64,000 bases of DNA from Myxosarcina sp. GA_180221_E-2-1-MAG-40_15 (GCA_020692205.1 JAIMKV010000014.1:1-64000), one strand, 5' to 3'; numbered from the stretch's first letter, positions 28,633 to 37,979 are shown. The notes: generated by a model from the sequence alone, not told the origin. Program-made: numbers and translations.

Positions 28633-29100
28633 ATGACTAATACATTATTTGCTCAGGCGCCAGATCTAGCGGCTGAAGATTATTGCGTCTTGGGTTTGGC
28701 AACCTGTTTTGTGCGGAATGAAGGCGAAATTGAGCAGTTAAAAGTTTTAGAACCAATTCCCTCTGCTGCTTTAGAGGCATTGATTAAAGGAATTCCTACC
28801 TCATATCAATTAGCTTTGTCTAAAACCTTGGGAGAAATTTTTCTAGAAGGCACTGTACAAATACCTAGTGATTTGCCAACCGACGAACCAATTAATTTGT
28901 GCGATCGCTTTGCCGAAAGAGTAGCAGCAGCAACCCGCACCTATAAAAGCCGTCCTGAAGCTAAAGAACATATCCCGTTGGGTACAACTAGAGAGGACTT
29001 TAATTATTCTCTAGAAAGAAAAAGAGTTTTAAATAATTCTCGGGCAGTAAGTACCGAAGATAACGTAAAACAACATTCTCATACCCACAAGGTTTTATAG
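28633..29100 (+). CDS. Conserved hypothetical cyanobacterial protein
   Basis: 155 residues, not recognised. The first 110 residues look globular alpha/beta (YCVLGLATCFVRNEGEIEQLKVLEPIPSA, YQLALSKTLGEIFLEG). The last 45 are charged, low in structure and end His-rich (VKQHSHTHKVL). No signal or membrane segment. It sits alone on the plus strand and is convergent with the lipoprotein gene. The His-rich end might bind metal, which is only a suggestion. Confidence 0.6.
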   Translation: MTNTLFAQAPDLAAEDYCVLGLATCFVRNEGEIEQLKVLEPIPSAALEALIKGIPTSYQLALSKTLGEIFLEGTVQIPSDLPTDEPINLCDRFAERVAAATRTYKSRPEAKEHIPLGTTREDFNYSLERKRVLNNSRAVSTEDNVKQHSHTHKVL

Positions 29101-29135
29101 CGTTGTAGCGCGCTAATTCTCAAAAAGCGATCGCC

Positions 29136-29801
29136 CTAAAGAAATCTTTGTCCACAACCGATCAAGGTTTCACCATCCAAAACTACGCTCACTTGAGACT
29201 CAAACTTTTCCCCGCTCATTGTATCGGTACAAGTTTCCTGTTGAATAATGATGCGTAGTTGATGGGCTTCTGTCTCAGCTTCATATATCTTGACTCCATT
29301 CGATTGTGGTGCTGGGGCAGGAGTTGCAACCTGATTATTGCCATAATCAGTCAGCATTTTGATATAGTGACCGTCAACAATTTCTAACAGCCATCCTGGT
29401 TCATTACCAGTAGCGCGAAAATCTACTGGTCTTTTTCCCTGCTCGATTCGTGGCTCTCGTTGAGGATTGCGCTGGCAATTATAGGTTTTTGCTTCAATCT
29501 CCAGCAGGGCAGTATTACCTTTATTCCAAAATACAATATCGGAGTTTTGGTATTTGGCACCAGAAGCTGCTCGTACTTGATCTAAAGTAACCGTGCGATC
29601 GCTTAAATACAGCCTTATTTGGTCTGTGTTGCCGTGTGTACTAAACTCATAGTTATCACATTCATATACTTGAGTTTGAGCAACTTCTACTCTTGAAGAC
29701 CTATTTTTTTGGTTAGATTGATCGCTGGTTTGAGTTGAGAATGCGCTGCAACCTAAAAGTGAAGCTATCATTATTGAGACAATTTTTAAGTTAATCAGCA
29801 T
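29136..29801 (-). CDS. Lipoprotein with MliC and COG3650-like domains
   Basis: 221 residues. The signal peptide ends in the lipobox LLGC (Cys about 18), so this is probably a lipid-anchored periplasmic protein. Residues about 45-110 (YECDNYEFSTHGNTDQ ... AKTYNCQ) look like the MliC family, membrane-bound inhibitors of C-type lysozyme. Residues about 127-220 (FRATGNEPGWLLEI ... VLDGETLIGCGQRF) match the COG3650 type of uncharacterised periplasmic domain. Two domains in one lipoprotein suggest envelope protection. Inhibitor activity is an inference. Confidence 0.75.
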   Translation of the reverse strand: MLINLKIVSIMIASLLGCSAFSTQTSDQSNQKNRSSRVEVAQTQVYECDNYEFSTHGNTDQIRLYLSDRTVTLDQVRAASGAKYQNSDIVFWNKGNTALLEIEAKTYNCQRNPQREPRIEQGKRPVDFRATGNEPGWLLEIVDGHYIKMLTDYGNNQVATPAPAPQSNGVKIYEAETEAHQLRIIIQQETCTDTMSGEKFESQVSVVLDGETLIGCGQRFL

Positions 29802-29846
29802 GGCAAGGGAAGTTAAAATCTGAATCTTATTTTAAAATGGTGTTCG

Positions 29847-31196
29847 ATGAAATACCATATAGAAACGATCATTGAATCAGCGATGGTAAAGACTTCAAAG
29901 CAATCAGTAAAAAAGCTAACCGAAGCGCAACAACAGGCTCTAGCTAAACTAAAATCATTTTTACGTGGCAACGGTAGCTTTTTTCGCTTAAGCGGATATG
30001 CTGGGACAGGAAAGAGCTTTTTGATTTGCCATCTAATTGAGTGGTTAGACTCATTAGACTTTGAATTTGTCGTTGCAGCACCTACTAATAAAGCGGCTAA
30101 GAGTCTGATGCAGGTTGCGATGTCTATCGGTATTAATCTAGAGGTTAAAACTGTAGCGCAACTGTTGGGTCAACAGCCAGAAATTAATGAGGAAACTGGT
30201 TTAGAAGAGTTTACCTCCGCTGGTGACGCTGAATTTGATGATTACGATGTGATGATTATCGATGAGTTTTCGATGATTAATCGCAGTAATTTTGAAGAAA
30301 TAGTCAGTGCGATCGCTTCAACTATTGATACTAAGGTAATTTTTGTCGGCGATGAGGCGCAACTACCACCAGTAAAAGAACAACAGCCGATAGTTGCCAT
30401 TTCCGAACACATTGACGACACGGCAACTCTAAACGAAGTTATCCGATACGAGGGAGAAATTGCCGTAGTTGCGGAAAAGATCCGCAGTAATGAGCAATAT
30501 AGCCGTATAGTATATCCTTTCCAAAGTAGTGGCGATCAAACTATTATTTGTCAACCCAGAAAGCAATGGCTAGAGACAGTAACTCAGTATTTTAAATCTG
30601 ATCAATATAAGACCAATGCTGACTATGCCAGGTTGTTAGTCTGGCGCAATAAAACCGCTGCATCTGCTAATAGATTTGTGCGATCGCGTTTGTGGGGACA
30701 AGACGCACCCATCTTCGTACCTGGAGATCGGTTGATCGCTAGAAAACCCTTGTTTCGCGTTCGTCCTGGACAAAAAGGCAAAAACAGGTGGGGGGTTTTA
30801 ATCAACAACTCAGAAGAGTGTTCTGTGATCGATCTGCCAACAATTAAACAACTATCCTATGATCGAGTTGCATATCAATATCGCTCTATTCCAGTTATGA
30901 CTGATGCAGGGTTTGAGGTAAATCTGTCTGTTTTAACCGACCAAGGTGAACAACTAAAAAATGAGCAAATTAAATCTTATGTCGAAAAGAAACAATGGAA
31001 TAAGTATTTCGACTTAACCAGAACCTTCGATGATGTGACCTACGCCTATAGTTTAACCGTACACAAAGCCCAGGGTTCTAGTATCGATTACGTCTTTTTA
31101 GATACAGAAGATATGCATGGTTGTCCCGACTTACAAAAGATGCTTTACACTGCTTTAACCCGCGCTAAAACCAGAGTTTTTATTCCTTTGAATTAA
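29847..31196 (+). CDS. RecD/Dda-like superfamily 1 helicase
   Basis: 449 residues; an internal ATG at 29883 is an equally good start. Helicase motifs in order: I GYAGTGKSFLI, a Q/motif-Ia region AAPTNKAAKSL, II IIDEFSM, III FVGDEAQLPPV, and the C-terminal UvrD_C_2 signature LTVHKAQGSSIDYVFLD followed by YTALTRAK. A 5'-3' DNA helicase of the AAA_30/RecD type, similar in size to phage T4 Dda rather than to full RecD. Stand-alone, with no RecBC neighbours. Probably replication or repair; such genes also travel with phages. Confidence 0.88.
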   Translation: MKYHIETIIESAMVKTSKQSVKKLTEAQQQALAKLKSFLRGNGSFFRLSGYAGTGKSFLICHLIEWLDSLDFEFVVAAPTNKAAKSLMQVAMSIGINLEVKTVAQLLGQQPEINEETGLEEFTSAGDAEFDDYDVMIIDEFSMINRSNFEEIVSAIASTIDTKVIFVGDEAQLPPVKEQQPIVAISEHIDDTATLNEVIRYEGEIAVVAEKIRSNEQYSRIVYPFQSSGDQTIICQPRKQWLETVTQYFKSDQYKTNADYARLLVWRNKTAASANRFVRSRLWGQDAPIFVPGDRLIARKPLFRVRPGQKGKNRWGVLINNSEECSVIDLPTIKQLSYDRVAYQYRSIPVMTDAGFEVNLSVLTDQGEQLKNEQIKSYVEKKQWNKYFDLTRTFDDVTYAYSLTVHKAQGSSIDYVFLDTEDMHGCPDLQKMLYTALTRAKTRVFIPLN

Positions 31197-31585
31197 TCTT
31201 TTATCGATTATTTTATTGAGCAATCCCTTAAAATACTAAAATAAGTGCCAACTTTTCCGTAAATGGTATAAGGGTTAATAACTTTTTAATTCTTATTGTT
31301 TGATTATTGCCAAATTGCGACGCAAAATTTATTAACTTCTTGATTAATTCCCCTAGAGTTCAGGGAACTATATAAATACAGCTAATATCTTACAGTGTTT
31401 TTCGGTTGAGTAGAACACACAGGTGGAAGAGATCCTGGCGTATCAAGCCAAGTCTTCCTTCCACTTCGTCAAACTCTAAAAACTAGTTAATTAGAAGCGT
31501 AGTCTATTAAATTTAAACCCGCTGTAATTGATATTTCCACCACAAGGATATGTCTTATTGCTGATAATTTATATCTTTATTTCTT
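31197..31585. other. Intergenic region with a strong hairpin
   Basis: 389 bases between the helicase and the J-domain gene. The core is an imperfect hairpin at 31423-31464: GTGGAAG and CTTCCAC arms continue inward to TGGC/GCCA around the loop GTATCAA. An A/T-rich TATAAAT at about 31370 could be a -10 box, so the hairpin may belong to a small RNA or to the 5' leader of the J-domain gene. No open frame worth reporting. Confidence 0.4.
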
Positions 31586-32578
31586 ATGTCATTCGCGATT
31601 AAACACGGACTTTTTAGGCTCAATATAATAGATCATCATGCAGTTCTCGGCGTATCACTTGATGCTGAACCTAAGCAAATTCGCTTACGATATTTGAAAA
31701 TTGCCCAAAAGCTTCATCCAGATAAATGTCGTTCGGATACAGCCACAATAAAACCAGCAGGACAAATATTATCGAAGCTGGTGAATCCTGCATATGAGCA
31801 ACTATCGCGAAAAAACACTTTTGCCGAACACCAGTTAATTTTGACTCAGATCGGCAAACGCTTGGCTGGAGTTGAAAATAGAGAAAAAATTTCCGTAAAA
31901 AGTCCCCTAGCTCAAGAGTTATTAACCGCAGGAGATAGTGTGGAATTAATCTATCCTAAACTGTTAAAAAAACTGGCTGACGAACAATACAAATCGTTAG
32001 CACAAGTAGTTAAAGAAATTGAAGCGATCAGCGAGCTGAATTTAGTTTATTTGATGCTTAAAAGCGATCGCCTCATCAATCGTAATAACACACCTGCTGT
32101 AAACAAAGCGATCGCCAAAAAAACCATCGTAGCTCAGCCCCAACCTAAGATAACACAAGCATCTCCTGCTTCTGACACTACAGCTAAAGTAGAAGAACCA
32201 ACCAAAGAATCAAGAATTGCTATGTTTATCAATCGCGCTCAACAATATATCTCTAAAGGGGAATTTGACCGCGCGATCCAAGAATTAAGAGATGCTCTAA
32301 GAATCGACCCAAATCATGCTACTACTCATGCAGTAATAGGGAGAGCTTATCTGCATCAAAAACAATTGAAGATGGCAAATATTCATATTGATAAAGCCTG
32401 GAAAGTAGAACCTCATAACCAGATCGTCATGGAAAGCAAGAAAGCGTATGACAAACTAGCCCAAATAGCTAACAAATCTAAAACATCTAATCCTGGTTCT
32501 GGAGCAAATGCTGATCAAAATCATAAACCAGCCAATAGTGGCTTCTTTAATGGATTTTTTGGAACGAAAAAAAAGTGA
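31586..32578 (+). CDS. J-domain and TPR protein
   Basis: 330 residues. An N-terminal J domain (about 15-75) includes AVLGVSLDAEPKQIRLRYLKIAQKLHPDK with the essential HPD tripeptide. A middle helical region follows, then two TPR units (about 210-290: ARIAMFINRAQQYISKGEFD-like and ATTHAVIGRAYLHQKQLKMA). The tail is Ser/Asn-rich and ends in GFFGTKKK. J domains stimulate DnaK ATPase, so this is probably a DnaK co-chaperone whose TPRs bind a client or complex. It has no Gly/Phe or Cys-rich DnaJ domains, so it is not a classical DnaJ. Confidence 0.85.
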   Translation: MSFAIKHGLFRLNIIDHHAVLGVSLDAEPKQIRLRYLKIAQKLHPDKCRSDTATIKPAGQILSKLVNPAYEQLSRKNTFAEHQLILTQIGKRLAGVENREKISVKSPLAQELLTAGDSVELIYPKLLKKLADEQYKSLAQVVKEIEAISELNLVYLMLKSDRLINRNNTPAVNKAIAKKTIVAQPQPKITQASPASDTTAKVEEPTKESRIAMFINRAQQYISKGEFDRAIQELRDALRIDPNHATTHAVIGRAYLHQKQLKMANIHIDKAWKVEPHNQIVMESKKAYDKLAQIANKSKTSNPGSGANADQNHKPANSGFFNGFFGTKKK

Positions 32579-32843
32579 CCGCAGACTCCGCCTTTAATAA
32601 GGAGCAGCGCGTTCACAAGGGAAGAACATTGAGGCGTAGCGATCGCAAGTCGTTTAGACTCGGTTGCCTCGCCTCTTTATCGTCCGTGCTGTGTCGCCAC
32701 CCGTGTCCTCCTTTATCAGCCCCGGCCGCATTCCGCGGTAAGATGACACAGGTAGAGATTACTATCAATATTTGAGTTAAGGATTGCTGGCTATTATTCA
32801 GTCTATCCCGTTGACTTTTCACAGCGAACGCATCTTACTAGAA
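32579..32843. other. GC-rich non-coding interspersed-repeat-like segment
   Basis: Between the J-domain gene and hisZ, about 32580-32750 is visibly richer in G+C than its surroundings, with CCGCAGACTCC, AGGCGTAGCGATCGC and CCCCGGCCGCATTCCGCGG-like tracts. Similar tracts are common as degenerate interspersed repeats in cyanobacterial intergenic DNA. Open frames across it are short and without family resemblance, so none is called. Confidence 0.4.
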
Positions 32844-34058
32844 ATGATTTATCAACCCCCTGCTGGAGCTAGAGATTTACTGCCTTTAGAAGTAGAACAA
32901 AAGCGTTGGATTAATGATCGCTTGCAACATAGATTTCAAACTTGGGGCTATCAGCGAATTGTCACTTCTACTTTGGAATGGCTTGATACCTTAACCGCAG
33001 GTGGTGCAATTGAACCCTCTAAAGTTATTCAACTACGTAATAACGGCGAAAACTCTTTAGGTTTACGTCCTGAACTTACTGCCTCAATCGCCCGCGCCGC
33101 AGTGACGCGGATGGCAGGAAATACTGACCCTCAACGTCTTTGCTATCGCGCCAATGTGTTTCGCAACGCGCCCCAAAGCCATCATGGTCGTCAACTAGAA
33201 TTTTATCAGGCGGGAGTTGAATTACTCTTTGCTGGCGGTGTTTTGGCAGATGCCGAAATTATTTTACTCTTAGCAGATTGTTTAGCTGATTTGGGCATAC
33301 CAGATTGGTCAATTTTGCTAGGAGAAGCAGGCTTAACGCGATCGCTTTTGGCAGTATTTCCTGAATCAATTCGTACCTCAGTACGTAACTGTATTGCCAA
33401 CCTTGACCGTATTACCCTGGAAAGTTTAGAGTTAAACGCGGCTTTAAAAGCCCAAGCTTTGATGTTATTTGACCTGAGAGGGAAACCCGAAACTGTTTTG
33501 AGTAAAATATCTGCTCTTGATTTAGATGATCATGCTCAGACAATAGTTAATAACCTTAAGTCACTAATTGAATTACTCAACAGCAGTGCCAAACAACCTT
33601 TACCATTAACTCTAGATTTGAGCTTGTTACAAACTTTTGATTACTATACGGGTATTGTTTTTGAAGCGGTTAGTTTTCAAGATAATCAGTCCTATATTTT
33701 AGCTAAAGGAGGACGCTATGATCGGTTGCTAGGGCTATACGATCCTCAGGGGCAAACATCCCCAGGTATTGGTTTTTCGCTCTCAATCGAAGATCTACAC
33801 TCTTGCTTGCTGGCTACCGATAAACTACCTCAACAAGCTCCTAGCAGCGATTGCCTGGTCATTCCTACAACTAAAGATGTAAGTGCAGCAGCTCTTAAAT
33901 ACGCTCGTCAGTTAAGAAAGGATAGTTCTATCAGAGTTGAATTAGATTTAGGTAACCGTTCTGAGACAGCAATTAAGCAATATGCTCAAACCTGTCGTAT
34001 CAAACAATTAATCTGGATTGAAGCGGATGGTACACCCAGAGTTGAAAAACTTGATTAA
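32844..34058 (+). CDS. hisZ: ATP phosphoribosyltransferase regulatory subunit
   Basis: 404 residues from the ATG at 32844, chosen because IYQPPAGARDLLPLEVEQK is the family's N-terminal signature; a TTG at 32784 would add 20 residues. HisZ is a histidyl-tRNA-synthetase paralogue lacking aminoacylation that activates the short HisG in histidine biosynthesis. It keeps the class II motif arginine region (LRPELTASIARAA, CYRANVFRNAPQ) and the TFDYYTGIVFEA and AKGGRYDRLL motifs. There is no anticodon-binding domain of normal size. HisG is not in the window. Confidence 0.93.
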   Translation: MIYQPPAGARDLLPLEVEQKRWINDRLQHRFQTWGYQRIVTSTLEWLDTLTAGGAIEPSKVIQLRNNGENSLGLRPELTASIARAAVTRMAGNTDPQRLCYRANVFRNAPQSHHGRQLEFYQAGVELLFAGGVLADAEIILLLADCLADLGIPDWSILLGEAGLTRSLLAVFPESIRTSVRNCIANLDRITLESLELNAALKAQALMLFDLRGKPETVLSKISALDLDDHAQTIVNNLKSLIELLNSSAKQPLPLTLDLSLLQTFDYYTGIVFEAVSFQDNQSYILAKGGRYDRLLGLYDPQGQTSPGIGFSLSIEDLHSCLLATDKLPQQAPSSDCLVIPTTKDVSAAALKYARQLRKDSSIRVELDLGNRSETAIKQYAQTCRIKQLIWIEADGTPRVEKLD

Positions 34059-34133
34059 AATTGAGCAAAAAACCAGGAAATGGATAAATTGAAAGAGCGA
34101 ATGATTATTCAGTGGAGCGATAAAGCGCGTGAG

Positions 34134-34160
34134 CCACGCTGCGGTTTCCGCAGCTTGTGG
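34134..34160. repeat. REP-like palindrome
   Basis: A near-perfect hairpin: GCTGCGG (34138-34144), TTT loop, CCGCAGC (34148-34154), extended by CCAC and GTGG with a small asymmetric bulge. It lies in the 261-base gap between hisZ and the beta-lactamase gene. GC content is high against A/T-rich surroundings. The hairpin plus the following GTGGAATCCC resembles the ends of IS200/IS605-type elements, but no transposase is present. Confidence 0.6.
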
Positions 34161-34319
34161 AATCCCGTAAGACGATAACTGTAACTAAAAAATGCGCAAA
34201 CTTTTACCAAAATTCTCGCTGAAAGTTATCTTTAATGTCGAAAGAAGACCTCCTTTTTAGTGGTGGGAGTGTTCAACAATTTGATAGTCTGGATTTCTAA
34301 AGCGTTGCAGAATTAATGT

Positions 34320-35189
34320 ATGAATCGAATATTCCGTCAGATAGTTATAGTCTCAACTATTTTGGGATGCGTTGTCTTGATTATCTTTCAATCAGCACAA
34401 TTAGCCTTGACTATGCCTAAGGAACAACTGTTGACTACCGAAACTGTTAATATAGCTCAGCAAATTGATTTTCGACCCCACTTTCAAGAGCTAGAAGTAA
34501 AAGGATCTATTTTGATTCAAGATCTAAACGAAAATCGAACTTACCAGTACAATCCACAACGTAATGCTACTGCTTTTTTACCTGCATCTACATTTAAAAT
34601 TCCTAACTCTTTAATCTCATTAGAAACAGGTGTAATTGATAATGAGCTTGCTATTTTGACCTGGGATGGAGTTACTAGAGAACTTCCAGAATGGAATCGG
34701 GATTTAAATATGAAGGAAGCGTTTAAGTTTTCAGCCGTCTGGTTTTATCAAGTCTTGGCTCGCCGAGTAGGACACGATAGAATGCAAGAAAAGGTAAATC
34801 AAATAGGTTATGGTAACAGCAATATTGGTAGTCCAGAAGATATCGATAAATTTTGGTTAGAAGGAGAATTACGCATTACACCCCAAAAGCAAATTCAGTT
34901 TCTCCGTCGTCTTTACAATAATGACTTACCTTTTTCCGAGCGATCGCTTACTCTTGTTAAAGATATTATGATTGTAGAAACAACTCCAAAATATACACTT
35001 AGGGTTAAAACTGGCTTAGTAGGTTTTCCACCCATGGAGAATACACGAATTGGTTGGTACGTAGGTTATTTAGAACAAAATAACAATGTTTACTTTTTTG
35101 CTACCAATATCAATATTCGCAGCGAGGATGATATTGACAAGCGAGAAGAATTAACACGTCGTTGCTTGAAGGATTTACAACTGCTTTAG
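34320..35189 (+). CDS. Class D (OXA-type) beta-lactamase homologue
   Basis: 289 residues with an N-terminal hydrophobic signal/anchor (about 7-30). All class D serine beta-lactamase motifs are present: PASTFKIPNSL (Ser nucleophile and carbamylatable Lys, about 92-95), FSAVW (SxV), GYGNSNIG (YGN), FWLEGELRI, and RVKTGLVG (KTG). Predicted periplasmic. It would hydrolyse penicillin-type antibiotics, or could be a related penicillin-recognising regulator or transpeptidase-like protein. Not part of an obvious operon. Ordinary codon use suggests long residence rather than recent acquisition, which is only an impression. Confidence 0.9.
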   Translation: MNRIFRQIVIVSTILGCVVLIIFQSAQLALTMPKEQLLTTETVNIAQQIDFRPHFQELEVKGSILIQDLNENRTYQYNPQRNATAFLPASTFKIPNSLISLETGVIDNELAILTWDGVTRELPEWNRDLNMKEAFKFSAVWFYQVLARRVGHDRMQEKVNQIGYGNSNIGSPEDIDKFWLEGELRITPQKQIQFLRRLYNNDLPFSERSLTLVKDIMIVETTPKYTLRVKTGLVGFPPMENTRIGWYVGYLEQNNNVYFFATNINIRSEDDIDKREELTRRCLKDLQLL

Positions 35190-35281
35190 AATTTAAGGCG
35201 TTGCTGATCAAAATAGTCCCTTAACTTGTCACGAATGAAGTCGGATATGATTATTAATAGGGTAAATTAGCAGGATGCAGA

Positions 35282-36769
35282 ATGGCGATGGTTTTAAGTA
35301 AGCTTTTTCCAGCCAAGAAAGATAGGTGGCGGCCAATAGTTAAGCAGCTAGAAGCTATAGTTGGTCAGGATGGGGTAGTTAAGCGCAAAGAAGAACTATT
35401 GACTTATGAATGCGATGGTTTGGCTAGCTATCGTCAACGCCCCGCCTTAGTAGTCTTACCCCGCACGACAGAAGAAGTAGCTGCTACGGTAAAAATTTGC
35501 CACGATAATGATCTGCCGTGGGTTGCCAGAGGTGCAGGTACAGGCCTATCTGGAGGAGCATTACCCAACAAAGATGGCGTATTAATTGTCACCGCCAGAA
35601 TGAATCGAATTTTACACCAAGATCTTGATAATCACTATATTACCGTCCAGCCAGGGGTGATTAACAATTGGGTGACTCAAGCAGTCAGTGGTGCAGGCTT
35701 CTACTATGCTCCAGATCCTTCTAGCCAAATTATTTGTTCCATTGGGGGGAATGTAGCAGAAAACTCTGGAGGAGTTCACTGTCTGAAATATGGTGTGACT
35801 ACCAATCATGTTTTAGGCTTGAAAATAGTTGCCACCGACGGCTCGATTGTTGATGTAGGTGGCATAATTCCTGAGATGCCTGGATACGATTTAACGGGGC
35901 TATTTGTAGGTTCAGAAGGAACGTTGGGTATCGCTACCGAGATTACCCTCCGCATTCTCAAACGTCCCGAATCAGTATGTGTCGTCTTGGCAAATTTCCC
36001 TACCGTTGAAGATTCTGGGGCTGCCGTCGCCGATATTATCAGCGCGGGAATTATCCCGGCGGGGATGGAAATTATGGACAATTTGAGTATTAATGCGGTG
36101 GAAGATATTGTCGCTACTGGTTGCTATGCTCGTGATGCCGCAGCGGTACTGTTGGTAGAATTAGATGGCTTAAAGGTAGAGGTCAAAGCATATAAACAAA
36201 GAGTTGAAGCGATTTGTCGTCAGAACAATGCTGCTAGTATAACTACTGCCAATGATCTAGATACCCGCGCCAAGCTTTGGCAGGGAAGAAAAGCTGCCTT
36301 TGCTGCTGCTGGACACATTAGCCCTGACTATTTTGTTCAGGATGGAGTAATTCCTCGTACTAAGCTGGCAGAAGTATTGAAAGAAATAAATGCTTTGAGT
36401 GATCGCTATGGCTATAAAATTGCTAACGTCTTTCATGCTGGAGATGGCAATCTTCACCCACTAATTCTTTATGATAATTCTCTACCAGGAGCATTTGAGA
36501 CGGTTGAAGAAATTGGCGGTGAGATACTTAAGCTTTGTGTTGATGCGGGGGGAAGTTTATCTGGAGAACATGGTATTGGTGCCGATAAAAATTGCTATAT
36601 GCCCTATATGTTTAACGCAATTGATTTAGAAACTATGCAGTATGTTCGCGCTGCCTTAAACCCAAAAGGACTCGCCAATCCAGACAAGATTTTTCCTACT
36701 CCTAGTAGTTGTGGTGAAGCAGCCAACGCCAAGAAGATGCAGCAGTTTGAAAATCTTGAGCTTTATTAA
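35282..36769 (+). CDS. glcD: FAD-linked oxidase, GlcD type (glycolate/D-lactate dehydrogenase)
   Basis: 495 residues. The FAD-binding PCMH domain (about 40-225) has RGAGTGLSGGALP and SIGGNVAENSGGVHCLKYG. The C-terminal oxidase domain has NVFHAGDGNLHPLILYD (metal-site His) and ends GLANPDKIFPTP. In cyanobacteria such enzymes oxidise photorespiratory glycolate to glyoxylate without H2O2, and may also use D-lactate. GlcE/GlcF are not adjacent. Start at the first of two nearby ATGs. Confidence 0.9.
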   Translation: MAMVLSKLFPAKKDRWRPIVKQLEAIVGQDGVVKRKEELLTYECDGLASYRQRPALVVLPRTTEEVAATVKICHDNDLPWVARGAGTGLSGGALPNKDGVLIVTARMNRILHQDLDNHYITVQPGVINNWVTQAVSGAGFYYAPDPSSQIICSIGGNVAENSGGVHCLKYGVTTNHVLGLKIVATDGSIVDVGGIIPEMPGYDLTGLFVGSEGTLGIATEITLRILKRPESVCVVLANFPTVEDSGAAVADIISAGIIPAGMEIMDNLSINAVEDIVATGCYARDAAAVLLVELDGLKVEVKAYKQRVEAICRQNNAASITTANDLDTRAKLWQGRKAAFAAAGHISPDYFVQDGVIPRTKLAEVLKEINALSDRYGYKIANVFHAGDGNLHPLILYDNSLPGAFETVEEIGGEILKLCVDAGGSLSGEHGIGADKNCYMPYMFNAIDLETMQYVRAALNPKGLANPDKIFPTPSSCGEAANAKKMQQFENLELY

Positions 36770-36937
36770 AGCTGGCTTAGCTGGCGCGATACTTAGACAG
36801 AAAAGAACGAGCCAACCTGGAACATACTACAAAATTGCTGGACAAGGAAGTCTATAGTTGGAAAATTGCTCTTGTAGTTAAATTTATTAAATTTATTGCT
36901 ATATTTGGCGTTGTAATTAAACAGTATATTTTTCACC

Positions 36938-37918
36938 ATGACTATTCTGGTAACAGGAGGAGCAGGATACATTGGCTCCCATTCCGTCTTGACATTGCAA
37001 CAGGCTGGTTACGAAGTAATTGTACTAGATAACCTGGTATATGGTCATCAAGACATAGTAGAAGTGTTGGGAGCTAAATTAATTGTGGGAGATACCTGCG
37101 ATCGCACTTTGCTGCAACAACTATTTACGGATTATCAAATAGATGCCGTGATGCACTTTGCCGCCTATGCTTATGTCGGGGAATCAGTTACCAAACCAGC
37201 AAAATATTATCACAACAATGTTATTGGGACTTTTACCCTGCTAGAGGCCATGCGCGAAGCAAATGTTAATAATTTTGTCTTCTCTTCAACCTGCGCTACC
37301 TATGGCGTACCTGACTCTGTACCAATTAAAGAAGAACAGTCTCAAAATCCGATCAATCCTTATGGTATGACTAAGTTAATGGTAGAAAAAATTCTGCAAG
37401 ATTTTAGTCACGCCTATGATTTTCGTTCCGTATGTCTGCGCTATTTTAATGCTGCTGGGGCCGATCCTCAGGGTAGGTTGGGAGAAGATCATCATCCGGA
37501 AACTCACCTGATACCGTTAGTCTTACAAACTGCTTTGGGTCATCGCGAATCAGTTGCTATTTTTGGCACTGATTATGACACCCCAGATGGAAGTTGTGTC
37601 CGGGACTATATTCATGTTCTCGATCTGGCTCAGGCTCATATTCTCGCCTTAGAATATCTTTTAGCTGGCGGCAAAACCGATGTTTTCAATCTAGGCAATG
37701 GCAATGGCTTTTCGGTTAAGCAGGTAATTGAAACAGCTCGTCAAATTACTGGCAAAGAAATCCCCGCCACAATAAGCGATCGCCGAGCAGGAGATCCTCC
37801 TGCGTTAGTTGGCAGTGGCGAAAAAGCTCGGCACATTTTGGGATGGCAGCCTCAATACTCTGATTTAACAGATATTATTACTCATGCCTGGCGATGGCAT
37901 CAAAAACGTCACGGATGA
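36938..37918 (+). CDS. galE: UDP-glucose 4-epimerase
   Basis: 326 residues. Extended SDR with NAD motif GGAGYIGSH at the start, SSTCATYG, and the catalytic YGMTK (Tyr-x-x-x-Lys, about 144-148). RYFNAAGADPQGRLGEDH and YIHVLDLAQAH are GalE-specific. It interconverts UDP-glucose and UDP-galactose for polysaccharide synthesis. It is followed after 61 bases by a second epimerase and faces the GT/flippase genes, consistent with one surface-polysaccharide locus. Confidence 0.95.
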   Translation: MTILVTGGAGYIGSHSVLTLQQAGYEVIVLDNLVYGHQDIVEVLGAKLIVGDTCDRTLLQQLFTDYQIDAVMHFAAYAYVGESVTKPAKYYHNNVIGTFTLLEAMREANVNNFVFSSTCATYGVPDSVPIKEEQSQNPINPYGMTKLMVEKILQDFSHAYDFRSVCLRYFNAAGADPQGRLGEDHHPETHLIPLVLQTALGHRESVAIFGTDYDTPDGSCVRDYIHVLDLAQAHILALEYLLAGGKTDVFNLGNGNGFSVKQVIETARQITGKEIPATISDRRAGDPPALVGSGEKARHILGWQPQYSDLTDIITHAWRWHQKRHG

Positions 37919-37979
37919 GTAATTTAACTAATGACCTAAGTTAGATCACCATCAAATATTAAATCTAAAGCTAATTGTC

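Noticed and set aside
32575-32822. Short frames on both strands in the G+C-rich gap before hisZ
   Set aside because: They lack homology and look like chance frames across an interspersed repeat.
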